Source: Rhizobium sp. CCGE 510
GTDB taxonomy: Bacteria > Pseudomonadota > Alphaproteobacteria > Rhizobiales > Rhizobiaceae
Reading direction: 5' to 3'
DNA: 64,000 nucleotides
NCBI RefSeq assembly: GCF_000292525.1
Contig: NZ_AEYF01000044.1
Coordinates: forward strand, 310,001 to 374,000
Shown: piece by piece, positions 1 to 8,400 of the stretch
Layout of the letters: each line of letters starts with the position of its first letter
Position numbering within the stretch: the stretch's first letter is position 1
Position numbers and translations under genes: made by a program
The notes under the pieces: model-generated
Databases searched by the model: none
The model's input: the letters and a program-made list of their open reading frames with translations, nothing else
Told to the model about the DNA's origin: nothing

Positions 1-155
1 AAGGGGCCGCCCGGCTGGGGGTGATCGAGGTGGCGCAGGCCGGATGGGCCGACGGGCTCGGTGCTGCGTTTACGTCAGCCGAACTCGATGCGGCGCGCGC
101 GGTCATGGCGCGGGTGATGGAGATGCTGGAGAATGACGGGGCGGCTGGAGGCTGA
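1..155 (+). CDS. MarR-family regulator, C-terminal fragment (partial)
   Basis: An open frame enters from the left edge and ends at TGA 153-155. About 50 residues are visible, starting GAARLGVIEVAQAGW and ending in an amphipathic helix rich in Ala, Met and Glu. This matches the C-terminal dimerisation helix of MarR-type regulators (known of the family), but the winged-helix domain lies outside the window, so the family call is inference from a short tail. It reads toward the repeat-filled gap before the oppositely oriented cold-shock gene. Confidence 0.45.
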   Translation, partial: GAARLGVIEVAQAGWADGLGAAFTSAELDAARAVMARVMEMLENDGAAGG

Positions 156-235
156 GCGGCTTACCTGTCATGCGAGGCTTGTTGTCGCCGTCGCCGAGCG
201 AAATCGAACGATTGTTTAAAGTCGTGCCGTGAGCG

Positions 236-416
236 CCCCCTCTGCCCTGCCGGGCATCTCCCCCACAGGTGGGGAGATTGGCTGGGCGCCCCGACTTCCC
301 CAAATAATCAACGCTTCAACATGTCAGTTACGGCAAGACGCCGAAGAGGTCCGGTGGGCCGGCCACTTGTCGATCTCCCACCTGTGGGGGAGATGCCCGG
401 CAGGGCAGAGGGGGGT
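236..416. repeat. RIME-like palindromic repeat, family A
   Basis: Two inverted arms of about 46 bases flank a variable core. The left arm at 236-281 holds CTCTGCCCTGCCGGGCAT, and its reverse complement lies in the right arm at 369-416. Each arm also contains the smaller palindrome CCACAGGTGG or its complement. It fills most of the 156-566 gene-free stretch. The same arms recur at 996-1170 and, in part, at 16861-16886. The structure resembles the intergenic mosaic elements known from rhizobia; no coding frame is supported. Confidence 0.8.
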
Positions 417-464
417 GTCGCGGACGCATGTCTTGGGAAATGGACAGCATCGGCCGCCCAGAAA

Positions 465-492
465 CAAAAAAAGGCCGGGCTAACCCGACCTT
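465..492 (-). terminator. Rho-independent terminator of the cold-shock gene
   Basis: Read on the minus strand, GGTCGGG, loop TTAG, CCCGGCC is followed by a run of seven T. The stem has seven pairs including one G-U. It lies about 75 bases past the cold-shock stop codon, as expected for a short monocistronic unit. Confidence 0.8.
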
Positions 493-566
493 CCCTGCTA
501 TCTCAACGAACCGTGCCGGTACATCCGTGGTCACGATCCGGAGATGATATTTAGAGCCTTGAAGGC

Positions 567-776
567 TTAGGCCGCCTGGAGGCGGTCAGCCGACATCTTG
601 CCGGACTTGTTGTCGCGGACGAGCTCGTAAGACAGCTTCTGGCCATCCTTGAGATCGCGCATGCCGGCGCGTTCAACGGCCGAGATGTGGACGAAAACGT
701 CGGCAGCGCCGTCATCCGGCTGAATGAAGCCGAAGCCCTTGGTTGCGTTGAACCACTTAACAGTACCTGTGCTCAT
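567..776 (-). CDS. cspA: Cold-shock protein, CspA family
   Basis: A 69-residue single cold-shock domain that binds single-stranded RNA and DNA and acts as an RNA chaperone in the cytoplasm. RNP1 (KGFGFI) and RNP2 (VFVHIS) motifs are intact, and the N-terminus MSTGTVKWFN is canonical. A longer in-frame extension to 890 exists but lacks family similarity; the start at 776 has an AAGGAT ribosome site. It is monocistronic, with its own terminator at 465-492. The leader upstream of 776 may carry temperature control as in other csp genes, but I cannot show a structure. Rhizobia carry several csp paralogues, so the symbol is family level. Confidence 0.93.
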   Translation of the reverse strand: MSTGTVKWFNATKGFGFIQPDDGAADVFVHISAVERAGMRDLKDGQKLSYELVRDNKSGKMSADRLQAA

Positions 777-995
777 GACGATATCCTTTTCGAATCGTTC
801 ATAGAAGATTGCAGCTCGAACAAATGCCGAGCGGCGATGAAAACCGATTTTGGAGGAAGTTCGCCAGGAACGACGCAAGCGCCGCTTCAAAGTTCATCTA
901 GCAAGATCGATGCGTGAACGTTTAATCGGAAATTGTGTCCTTGGCAAGGCGGGCGCCGAGGGAAAGTCGAACCATCTCGGATGTCGTGCGGTGGT

Positions 996-1170
996 CGCCC
1001 CCCTCTGCCCTGCCCGGCATCTCCCCCACAGGTGGGGAGATTAGCAAGTTGCCGGCTCGCCGGACCTCTTCTGCGTTTTGCCGTGACGGACAAAATCGGG
1101 GGAAACCCTCGCGCCCAGCCAATCTCCCCACCTGTGGGGGAGATGCCCGGCAGGGCAGAGGGGGGCGCCG
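996..1170. repeat. RIME-like palindromic repeat, family A
   Basis: Second full copy of the family A element: the left arm begins about 997 and the right arm ends about 1168, each with the CTGCCC and CCACAGGTGG modules, around a core of about 70 bases. Together with 236-416 it brackets the cold-shock gene. It lies just past the 3' end of the beta-oxidation operon and could serve as its transcript end, though there is no T-run. Confidence 0.8.
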
Positions 1171-1206
1171 CGGCATGACGGCAAAGATGACCCTGTCTAA
1201 AACAGC

Positions 1207-3423
1207 TTACGCAGCCTCCCCGATCTTGGCATAGGGATCAAACCGCCCATAAAACGTCTCACCCTTGGCGGCCATTTCCTTCAGCAGCGGCGTCGACTTG
1301 AAATGATCCCCGTAAGCCGCAGCTAACTTTTCAGTCAACTCGACGAAGGCCTTCGTGCCCATCCCGTCGATATAGCTCAGTGCCCCGCCGGTATAGGGCG
1401 CGAAGCCGAAGCCGAGGATCGAGCCGACGTCGGCCTCGCGCGGGTCGGCGACGATGCCTTCCTCGACAGTGCGGGCGGCTTCGAGCGCGATGGTGACGAG
1501 GAAGCGTTGCTTCAGAACATTGATATCGACCTCATCCGCCTTCTTCTGCGGGTAGAGGCTCTTGAGCTCCGGCCAGAGCGACTTCTTCGCCGGTTTCGGC
1601 GGATAGTCGTAAAAACCCTTGGAATTCTTGCGGCCGAAGCGCCCCTCCTTTTCCACCATGCGGGAGATCAGCTGCATATGCCTGGGGTCGACGGCCTTCT
1701 CGCCGAGATCGGCGGCCGTCGCCTTGAGGATTTTCAGCGAAAGATCGATGGCGACTTCGTCGTTGAGTGCCAACGGACCCACAGGCATGCCGGCCATCTT
1801 GGCGGCATTCTCGATCATCGCGGGCGGCACGCCCTCGATCAGCATATCGTAGCTTTCCGACATGTAGCGCAGCACGCAGCGATTGACGAAGAAGCCGCGG
1901 GTGTCGTTGACGACGATCGGCGTCTTCTTGATCGCCCCGACATAATCGAGCGCGACGGCCAGTGCCCTGTCGCCGGTTTCCTTACCGAGGATGACCTCGG
2001 TCAGCATCATCTTTTCCACCGGCGAGAAGAAATGGATGCCGATGAAATCGGCCGGGCGCTTGGAATTCTTCGCCAGCCCTGTGATCGGCAGGGTCGAAGT
2101 ATTGGAGGCGAAGATCGCGCCTTCCGGCAGCACGGCTTCCACAGCCTCGATCACCGATTTCTTCACCTCGCGATCCTCGAACACCGCCTCGATAACCAGA
2201 TCGGCATTGGCGAGACCAGCATAATCGGCCGAGGGCGTGATGCAGGAGAGAAGGGCCGCGGCCTCGTCCTGGGTAAACCGCCCCTTACCGACGGAATCCT
2301 TGACCAGACCTTCGCAGACGGCTTTTCCCTTGGCAGCCGCCTCCATATCGCGATCGATCAGCGTCACCGGAATGCCGGCGGCGGCGGTGACATAGGCGAT
2401 CGAGGCGCCCATGAAGCCGGCGCCGACGACGCCGACATGTTTCAGCTCGGTCTTCGGGTGACCGGCCGGACGGCGCGCACCCTTGCCGAGCTCCTGCATG
2501 GAGATGAACAGCGAACGGATCATCGAGAAGGCTTCGCGGGTCTGCACCACCTCGGTGAAATAACGCTGCTCGATCTTCAGGCCGGTGTCGAACGGCACCT
2601 GCAGGCCTTCATAGACGCATTTCAGGATGGCAAGCGCTGCCGGATAATTGCCCGATGTCTCGCGGCGCAGGATGGCCGGCGCTGCCGGCCAGAGCTGGGC
2701 TGAGGCCGGCGTCCAGATGCCACCGCCAGGCGCCTTGAAACCCTTCTCGTCCCAGGGGGCGACCGGCTTCAGGCCATCCTTGATCATCTGCTTGGCGGCG
2801 GGGATCAGTTGATCCGGCTCGACCACCTGATGCACCAGGTTCATCGCCTTGGCGCGGGAGCCGGTAAGCGACTGGCCTGTCGTCATCATCTGCAGCGCAT
2901 CCTGGGCGTTCGCCAGCCGCGGCACACGCTGGGTGCCGCCGGCGCCGGGGAAGATGCCGACCTTCACCTCAGGCAGCGCGATCTTGACGCTCTTGGCATT
3001 GGAGACGACGCGGCCGTGGCAGGCGAGCGACATTTCGAAGGCGCCGCCCATGCAGGTGCCGTTGATGGCGGAAACCCAGGGCTTGCCCGATGTTTCGAGC
3101 TTGCGGAACAGGCCGGTCATGCTGCCGACCATGTCGAAGAGTTTCTGCACGGCCGTTTGCGGGGTCTTTTCCTTCTCATCCTGGTAGAAAGTGAAGGTCG
3201 ACTTGACCATCGACAGATCGGCGCCGCCGGAGAAGGAGGACTTGCCCGAGGTGATGACGACACCCTTGACGGCGGCATCGGCCACCGTGGCGTCGATGAT
3301 GGCGTCGAGTTCGGCCATCACTTCGGCGGTGAAGACGTTCATCGATTTGCCGGGCATGTCCCAGGTGACGAGAGCAATGCCGTCGGCGTCGGTTTCGAGC
3401 GTGAAATTGGTGTAGGTGCTCAT
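1207..3423 (-). CDS. fadJ: Bifunctional enoyl-CoA hydratase/3-hydroxyacyl-CoA dehydrogenase
   Basis: A 738-residue trifunctional-enzyme alpha subunit of FadB/FadJ type, catalysing hydration of enoyl-CoA and NAD-dependent oxidation of 3-hydroxyacyl-CoA in beta-oxidation. The N-terminal crotonase domain spans about residues 1-250, with GTCMGGAFEMSLA near 122-134 and a PGAGGTQR motif. A Rossmann NAD site, VGVVGAGFMGAS, lies near 330, and HFFSPVEKMMLTE belongs to the dehydrogenase domain. It is the last gene of a leftward operon with the thiolase and acyl-CoA dehydrogenase, 34 bases after the thiolase. FadB and FadJ cannot be told apart with certainty, so the symbol is approximate. Confidence 0.92.
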   Translation of the reverse strand: MSTYTNFTLETDADGIALVTWDMPGKSMNVFTAEVMAELDAIIDATVADAAVKGVVITSGKSSFSGGADLSMVKSTFTFYQDEKEKTPQTAVQKLFDMVGSMTGLFRKLETSGKPWVSAINGTCMGGAFEMSLACHGRVVSNAKSVKIALPEVKVGIFPGAGGTQRVPRLANAQDALQMMTTGQSLTGSRAKAMNLVHQVVEPDQLIPAAKQMIKDGLKPVAPWDEKGFKAPGGGIWTPASAQLWPAAPAILRRETSGNYPAALAILKCVYEGLQVPFDTGLKIEQRYFTEVVQTREAFSMIRSLFISMQELGKGARRPAGHPKTELKHVGVVGAGFMGASIAYVTAAAGIPVTLIDRDMEAAAKGKAVCEGLVKDSVGKGRFTQDEAAALLSCITPSADYAGLANADLVIEAVFEDREVKKSVIEAVEAVLPEGAIFASNTSTLPITGLAKNSKRPADFIGIHFFSPVEKMMLTEVILGKETGDRALAVALDYVGAIKKTPIVVNDTRGFFVNRCVLRYMSESYDMLIEGVPPAMIENAAKMAGMPVGPLALNDEVAIDLSLKILKATAADLGEKAVDPRHMQLISRMVEKEGRFGRKNSKGFYDYPPKPAKKSLWPELKSLYPQKKADEVDINVLKQRFLVTIALEAARTVEEGIVADPREADVGSILGFGFAPYTGGALSYIDGMGTKAFVELTEKLAAAYGDHFKSTPLLKEMAAKGETFYGRFDPYAKIGEAA

Positions 3424-3457
3424 TTTGGGAATTCCTCTCCCTGAATTCTCTTGCGGA

Positions 3458-4666
3458 TCAAACGCGTTCGATAACCGTCGCCGTGCCCATGCCGGCGCCG
3501 ATGCAGAGCGTCACCAGCGCGGTGTTCAAGTCGCGGCGTTCGAGCTCGTCGAGCACCGTGCCGAGGATCATCGCGCCGGTGGCGCCGAGCGGATGGCCCA
3601 TGGCGATGGCGCCGCCATTGACGTTGATCCTGTCATGGTCGATGCCGAAGGCCTGCATATAGCGCAGCACCACGGCGGCAAAGGCCTCGTTGAGCTCGAA
3701 GAGGTCGATGTCGGCAAGGCGCATACCGGTCCGTTTCAGCAGCTTCTCGGTGACATCGACAGGTCCGGTCAGCATCAGCGCCGGATCGGAGCCGATATTG
3801 GCGAAGGCTTTGATGCGGGCGCGCGGCTTTATGCCCATGCTCTGACCGCCGGCCTTGGAGCCGAGCAGGACGACGCTGGCGCCATCGACGATGCCGGAGG
3901 AATTGCCGGCATGATGGACATAGTTGATGCGCTCGATCTCCGGATGGGCCTGGATGCCGACGGCCTCGAAGCCGCCCATCTCGCCGGGCATCTGGAATGA
4001 AGGATTGAGGGAGGCCAGCGCCTGCATGTCGGTGCCTGGGCGCATGTGTTCGTCCCTATCAAGGATCGTCAGGCCGTTCTGGTCCTTGACCGGGATGACA
4101 GACTTGTCGAACCAGCCCTGTTCCCAGGCGTGAGCGGCACGCTTCTGGCTTTCGACCGCGTAAGCGTCGACATCGGTCCTGTTGAACCCGTATTTGGTGG
4201 CGATCAGATCGGCCGAGACGCCCTGCGGCATGAAAAAAGCCGGGAAATTCACCGAGGGGTCCATGAACCAGGCGCCGCCCGACATGCCGAGGCCGACGCG
4301 GGACATGCTTTCGACGCCGCCGGCAATGACGATGTCGTCGGCCCCTTGGGCAATCTTGCCGGCGCCGAAATTGACGGCATCGAGGCCGGAGGCGCAGAAG
4401 CGGGAGATCTGCATGCCGGGCGCCCTGTTGGAGTAACCGGCTTCGAAGGCAGCGGCCTTGGGGATGACGGCTCCGGCATCCATGACCGGATCGACGCAGC
4501 CCATGATGATGTCGTCGACCGTTTGCGTATCCAGCCCGTTGCGGTCGCGGATCGCTTCCAGGGTCTTTGCCGCCAGGCGGACGGAGGGCACCTCATGCAG
4601 GGCGCCGTCCTTCTTGCCGCGGCCACGCGGCGTGCGCACGTGGTCGTAAATGAAAACCTCGGTCAT
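3458..4666 (-). CDS. fadA: Acetyl-CoA C-acyltransferase (3-ketoacyl-CoA thiolase)
   Basis: A 402-residue thiolase that cleaves 3-ketoacyl-CoA with CoA in the last step of beta-oxidation. The nucleophilic Cys is in SRFCASGLD near residue 89, the catalytic His in GGAIAMGHPLG near 355, and the second Cys in LCIGAGMG near 387, giving the full set. It lies between the acyl-CoA dehydrogenase (100-base gap holding a short repeat remnant) and the FadJ-like gene, and the two enzymes probably form a complex. Length is normal for type I/II thiolases. It could also act on other ketoacyl-CoAs. Confidence 0.92.
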   Translation of the reverse strand: MTEVFIYDHVRTPRGRGKKDGALHEVPSVRLAAKTLEAIRDRNGLDTQTVDDIIMGCVDPVMDAGAVIPKAAAFEAGYSNRAPGMQISRFCASGLDAVNFGAGKIAQGADDIVIAGGVESMSRVGLGMSGGAWFMDPSVNFPAFFMPQGVSADLIATKYGFNRTDVDAYAVESQKRAAHAWEQGWFDKSVIPVKDQNGLTILDRDEHMRPGTDMQALASLNPSFQMPGEMGGFEAVGIQAHPEIERINYVHHAGNSSGIVDGASVVLLGSKAGGQSMGIKPRARIKAFANIGSDPALMLTGPVDVTEKLLKRTGMRLADIDLFELNEAFAAVVLRYMQAFGIDHDRINVNGGAIAMGHPLGATGAMILGTVLDELERRDLNTALVTLCIGAGMGTATVIERV

Positions 4667-4721
4667 TGTCTCGTCTCCCTGGCGGCAATCTATCTTGCCT
4701 TGAATCTTGGAAGGAGGAGAG

Positions 4722-4762
4722 AAGACCCCTCCCCAGCCCTCCCCACAAGGGGGAGGGAGAAA
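4722..4762. repeat. Short palindromic repeat remnant
   Basis: CCCTCCCCAGCCCTCCCC is followed by AAGGGGGAGGG. It is a shortened relative of the family B intergenic repeat and lies between the acyl-CoA dehydrogenase and thiolase genes inside the operon. It may fold in the intercistronic RNA. Confidence 0.45.
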
Positions 4763-4766
4763 TGGC

Positions 4767-6563
4767 TCAAAACGCTTCGGCGGCCAGTTCCATCATCGTG
4801 TCGGCACCGGTTTCGATGCGGGCCTTGCGCAGCACGGTTTCCGGCATGATCCGTTCCATGAAAAAGCGGGCGGTCACCAGCTTGTTCTTCAAGTAATCCT
4901 CTCGGGTCCCATCGCCGGATGCAAGGCCGTCCTCGGCGGCTTTCGCCATCTTCGCCCACATATAGCCGAGGACGACGAGGCCGAAGAGGTGCATGTAATC
5001 GGTCGAGCCGGCGCCGGCATTGTCGGGCTTGGCCATGGCGTTCTGCATGAACCACATGGTCGCGCCCTGGACGTCGTTCAAGCCCTTCTTCAGATGCTTG
5101 GTGAAGAAGGAGAGCTTTTCATTGCCGCGGTTCTCCTCGCAGAAATCGCCGATCTCCTTGAACAGCGCCGTGGCGGCGCGGCCGCCGTTCAGGCCGAGCT
5201 TGCGGCCGACCAGATCGAGCGCCTGAATGCCGTTGGCGCCTTCATAGATCATGGCGATGCGGGCATCGCGCACATACTGGCTCATGCCGTGTTCTTCGAT
5301 ATAGCCGTGGCCGCCGAAGACCTGCTGGGCCATGACCGCATGATCGAAGCCCTTGTCGGTCATCACGCCCTTGAGGATCGGGGTGACGAGGCCGAGAATA
5401 TCGTCGGCCGTCTGGCGCTCCTTCTCGTCGGTGGCACGGTGGGCGATATCGGATTTGAGGGCGGTCCACAGCAGGAAGGCCCGGCCGCCCTCGTTGAAAG
5501 CGCGGATGGTCATCAGCGTGCGGCGAATATCGGGATGGACGATGATCGGATCGGCCTTCTTGTCAGGCGCCTTGGGGCCGGACAGCGAGCGGCCCTGGAT
5601 ACGGTCGCGGGCGTAATTGGCGGCGTTCTGATAGGCGATCTCGGAAACGGCGATGCCCTGCAGGCCGACCATCAGACGGGCCTCGTTCATCATCACGAAC
5701 ATGGCGTTGAGACCGCGATTTTCGGCACCGATCAGGAAGCCGGTCGCTTCGTCGTAATTCATGACGCAGGTGGCGTTGGCGTGAATGCCCATCTTGTGCT
5801 CGATCGCACCGCAGGAGACAGTGTTGCGGGCGCCGAGGGCGCCGTCCTTGCCGACGAGGAATTTCGGAACGATGAACAGCGAGATGCCCTTGGTGCCCTC
5901 GGGCGCACCCTCGATGCGCGCGAGCACCAGGTGGACGATATTGTCGGCGAGATCGTGCTCACCGGCGGAGATGAAGATCTTCTGGCCGGAGATCCTGTAG
6001 CTGCCGTCAGCTTGCGGCACTGCCTTGGTGCGCAACATGCCGAGATCGGTGCCGCAATGCGGCTCGGTGAGGTTCATGGTGCCGGACCACGTGCCGTCCA
6101 CCATCTTCGGCAGGTATGTCGCCTTCTGCTCGTCGGAGCCGTGGACGAGGAGCGCGGCGATCGCGCCCTGCGTCAGCCCCGGATACATCATCAGCGACAT
6201 GTTGGCGGCGGAGGTATATTCGCCGACGGCGGTATGCAGCGTATAGGGAAGCCCCTGCCCGCCGAATTCCTCCGGCACGGCAAGGCCGATCCATCCGCCG
6301 TCGCGATAGGCCTTGTAAGCCTCTTTAAAACCCTTCGGCGTCGAGACGCTGGCATCGTCGTGACGGGTGCAGCCTTCCTGATCGCCGGAATAATTCACTG
6401 GGAAGAGAGCCTCCTCGGCAACCTTCGCCGCCTCACTGAGGATCGCCTCGATCATATCCGGCGTCGCGTCGGCAAAACCGAGAAGATTGTTGTAGCGTTC
6501 CAGGCCCAGCACATCGTTCAGGATGAAGAGCGTATCGTTTACCGGGGCCTTGTAGACTGGCAT
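4767..6563 (-). CDS. Acyl-CoA dehydrogenase, long (about 600-residue) type
   Basis: A 598-residue FAD flavoprotein catalysing the first, alpha-beta dehydrogenation step of fatty-acid beta-oxidation. N-terminal, middle (NLTEPHCGTDLG near residue 165) and C-terminal helical domains are present, with the base region at MIYEGANGIQALDL and a further C-terminal extension typical of this large bacterial subfamily. I chose the ATG at 6563, starting MPVYKAPVND, because GGAGG lies ten bases upstream and this N-terminus is family-like; an ATG at 6581 adds six residues. It is the first gene of the operon, reading from the operator at 6628-6649. Chain-length preference cannot be read from sequence. Confidence 0.92.
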   Translation of the reverse strand: MPVYKAPVNDTLFILNDVLGLERYNNLLGFADATPDMIEAILSEAAKVAEEALFPVNYSGDQEGCTRHDDASVSTPKGFKEAYKAYRDGGWIGLAVPEEFGGQGLPYTLHTAVGEYTSAANMSLMMYPGLTQGAIAALLVHGSDEQKATYLPKMVDGTWSGTMNLTEPHCGTDLGMLRTKAVPQADGSYRISGQKIFISAGEHDLADNIVHLVLARIEGAPEGTKGISLFIVPKFLVGKDGALGARNTVSCGAIEHKMGIHANATCVMNYDEATGFLIGAENRGLNAMFVMMNEARLMVGLQGIAVSEIAYQNAANYARDRIQGRSLSGPKAPDKKADPIIVHPDIRRTLMTIRAFNEGGRAFLLWTALKSDIAHRATDEKERQTADDILGLVTPILKGVMTDKGFDHAVMAQQVFGGHGYIEEHGMSQYVRDARIAMIYEGANGIQALDLVGRKLGLNGGRAATALFKEIGDFCEENRGNEKLSFFTKHLKKGLNDVQGATMWFMQNAMAKPDNAGAGSTDYMHLFGLVVLGYMWAKMAKAAEDGLASGDGTREDYLKNKLVTARFFMERIMPETVLRKARIETGADTMMELAAEAF

Positions 6564-6627
6564 CTTAAGAATTCCTCCCATTCGGCTGACTGGATCGCGC
6601 CGGCCTCGGGCACCGTCTTACAAAATA

Positions 6628-6649
6628 TTGACGTTTGCGTAAACGTCAA
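6628..6649. promoter_or_regulatory. Palindromic operator of the beta-oxidation operon
   Basis: Perfect 9-base arms TTGACGTTT and AAACGTCAA are separated by GCGT. Outside the arms the symmetry continues as ACAAAAT and ATTTTGT with one extra base on one side. It lies 65 bases upstream of the acyl-CoA dehydrogenase start. The same arms occur at 55749-55770 before a nitronate monooxygenase gene. It is most likely the site of a dedicated fatty-acid or acyl-CoA-responsive regulator; the regulator is not encoded in this window. Confidence 0.75.
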
Positions 6650-6904
6650 ATTTTGTGGGTGTGCGGCTTTCGTGAAAAAATTCGAGGGCGGAAACCACGA
6701 GCCGTGAAGCGCCAGGCGGAGGAGACGTCATCTCGTCTTCCTTGTCCATCGGAAACGGTATTGTGGCAAGACTTCGGGAGAGCCACCAGCATGATCGGTT
6801 TCGAGCTGATAAGACAGCCTACCGAGGAACGAATGTCTGCTGGGCGGTAGCGCAGAGCGTTTAGACTTCCTACGTCTTCCAGACGATCCATCGAGGAAGA
6901 TATC

Positions 6905-7606
6905 ATGACCGACTTTCCCTATGAGAGCGCGCTGATCGTTGGCGCTGGCTCCGGCATCAGTGCATCGCTCGCCCGGCAATTGTCGGCGCTCGGCGTCAAG
7001 GTCGGGCTCGCCGCCCGCAATATCGAGAAGCTGCAGGGGCTCATCGAGGAGACCGGCGCCAGCGCCTTTACCGCCGATGTCTCGGAGCCCGAGAGCGTCG
7101 CGGCGCTGTTCGAAGAGGCCGCCAGCACGATCGGCGGACCTGACGTGGTGATCTTCAATGCCAGCGCCCGCCTGCGCGGGCCGCTGGCCGAACTCGATCC
7201 CGCCGATGTCGAAAAGGCGATCGCCACCACCGCTTTCGGCGGTTTTCTGGCGGTGCAGCAGGCGGCGCGGCGGATGATACCGCGTGGCCGTGGCGCCATC
7301 CTGATCACCGGCGCCTCGGCAAGCGTGAAGGGCTTTGCGCAATCGGCCCCCTTCGCGATGGGCAAATTCGCGCTGCGCGGCCTTGCCCAGAGTGCGGCCC
7401 GTGAACTCGGGCCGATGGGCATCCATGTCGCGCATTTCGTCATCGATGGCGCGGTGCGCTCGCAAATGCGGCCGGACCGGGCGGAGAAGCCGGATGGCAC
7501 GCTCGCGCCGGACGCGATCGCACAGACCTATATCGACGTGCTTCGCCAGCACCGCAGCGCATGGTCGCTGGAGGTCGAAGTCCGGCCCTGGACGGAGAAT
7601 TTCTGA
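6905..7606 (+). CDS. SDR-family oxidoreductase with altered active site
   Basis: A 233-residue short-chain dehydrogenase/reductase with a Rossmann fold. The glycine-rich nucleotide site is VGAGSGIS (residues about 12-19) and a catalytic-type Ser is in the ITGASAS region. In the YxxxK position the Tyr is Phe (F150, with K154 kept, in SAPFAMGKFALRG), so standard SDR chemistry is doubtful. The gene is divergent from the beta-oxidation operon, and an SD-like GAGGAAG precedes the ATG. It may share the 6564-6904 promoter region with that operon. Substrate unknown. Confidence 0.85.
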   Translation: MTDFPYESALIVGAGSGISASLARQLSALGVKVGLAARNIEKLQGLIEETGASAFTADVSEPESVAALFEEAASTIGGPDVVIFNASARLRGPLAELDPADVEKAIATTAFGGFLAVQQAARRMIPRGRGAILITGASASVKGFAQSAPFAMGKFALRGLAQSAARELGPMGIHVAHFVIDGAVRSQMRPDRAEKPDGTLAPDAIAQTYIDVLRQHRSAWSLEVEVRPWTENF

Positions 7607-7705
7607 GCTGCCGCCGACGGCCGCGATGCTGCCGGGAGAAGGCAGCTTTCGCGGCGGCGACGAACAGACTATGTTTCGTTGCCGGAGCTGAGGGGGAAGA
7701 CATCG

Positions 7706-8071
7706 ATGCCGCGCCTGGACCATGTGACGATCGATACCCGCGATGCTCCTCGTATGATCGGCTTCCTCAACGCCGTACTCGGCGTCGAGGAAGGCTATCG
7801 GCCACCGTTCGACTCGCCCGGCCACTGGCTCTATCTGGACGAACGCCCGGTCATCCATCTCAGCCTGACATCGCGCAGCACCGACTTTCCGTCCGGCATC
7901 TTCAACCATGTCGCCTTCAGCCTTTATGAATTCGCCCCGGCGCTGGAGCGCATCAAGGCGAGCGGCTATCGCTACGAGTATTACGATATTCCCGACACCG
8001 ATCTCGGCCAGGTCTTCGTCTATGGCCCCGAAGGCGTGAAGATCGAGCTGCAATATAAGCGGCCGACCTAG
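7706..8071 (+). CDS. VOC-family protein (glyoxalase/dioxygenase fold)
   Basis: A 121-residue single-domain vicinal-oxygen-chelate protein starting MPRLDHVTIDTRD. Likely metal ligands are H5, a His in PVIHLSL and a Glu in GVKIELQ, the usual spacing for this fold. The ATG at 7706 has GGGGGA upstream; an in-frame ATG at 7679 adds a poorly conserved stretch. It follows the SDR gene by 99 bases on the same strand and may be co-transcribed. Substrate cannot be assigned. Confidence 0.85.
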   Translation: MPRLDHVTIDTRDAPRMIGFLNAVLGVEEGYRPPFDSPGHWLYLDERPVIHLSLTSRSTDFPSGIFNHVAFSLYEFAPALERIKASGYRYEYYDIPDTDLGQVFVYGPEGVKIELQYKRPT

Positions 8072-8195
8072 GCGCTCCACCGCCATTCGATGTGACGAAT
8101 TCAGGGGCAATTGCCGCCTAAAACGGCGTTTGGAACACAAACGTTAAAAAATTCTCATCGACATTAACGGCTTGTTTACCACGTTTCGTGAAAGG

Positions 8196-8221
8196 TGCGG
8201 ATTGAGCAGTAGCAATCCGCA
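8196..8221 (+). terminator. Hairpin with T-rich tail ahead of the podJ-like gene
   Basis: TGCGGATTG, an 8-base loop and CAATCCGCA make a perfect 9-pair stem, followed by TTTCTTTTC. It could end the SDR-VOC transcript 125 bases past the VOC stop, or act as an attenuator in the podJ-like leader if the promoter lies upstream (for example near the TTAA-rich stretch 8145-8180). Either reading is inference. Confidence 0.55.
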
Positions 8222-8400
8222 TTTCTTTTCCCAGTCTCGCGTTTCTAAGGATGCCGCTACATCGTCCAGCTTGAGGAAAGTCTAATTGACTAACCTCTTA
8301 TGAATGATGCGCTCCGGTCCGCGTGAAGACGCTGGCCACAGACGGAAAAGCCAAGGATCGAGCTCTGACGAGGGGTCGAGCAGTCGAAGCGAGCAAGAAG

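Noticed and set aside
996..1170. CRISPR-like alternation of repeats and spacers at the family A elements
   Set aside because: Only two inverted arms per copy, arms are inverted rather than direct, and no cas genes occur.
1507..2703. Long plus-strand frame opposite fadJ (398 codons)
   Set aside because: It runs antisense to a clear multidomain enzyme, is rich in His/Arg/Asp as expected of mirror frames in GC-rich DNA, and has no ribosome site.
4707..6707. 666-codon plus-strand frame opposite the acyl-CoA dehydrogenase
   Set aside because: Shadow of the dehydrogenase; the composition is His/Gly/Arg-heavy and it would cover the operator region.
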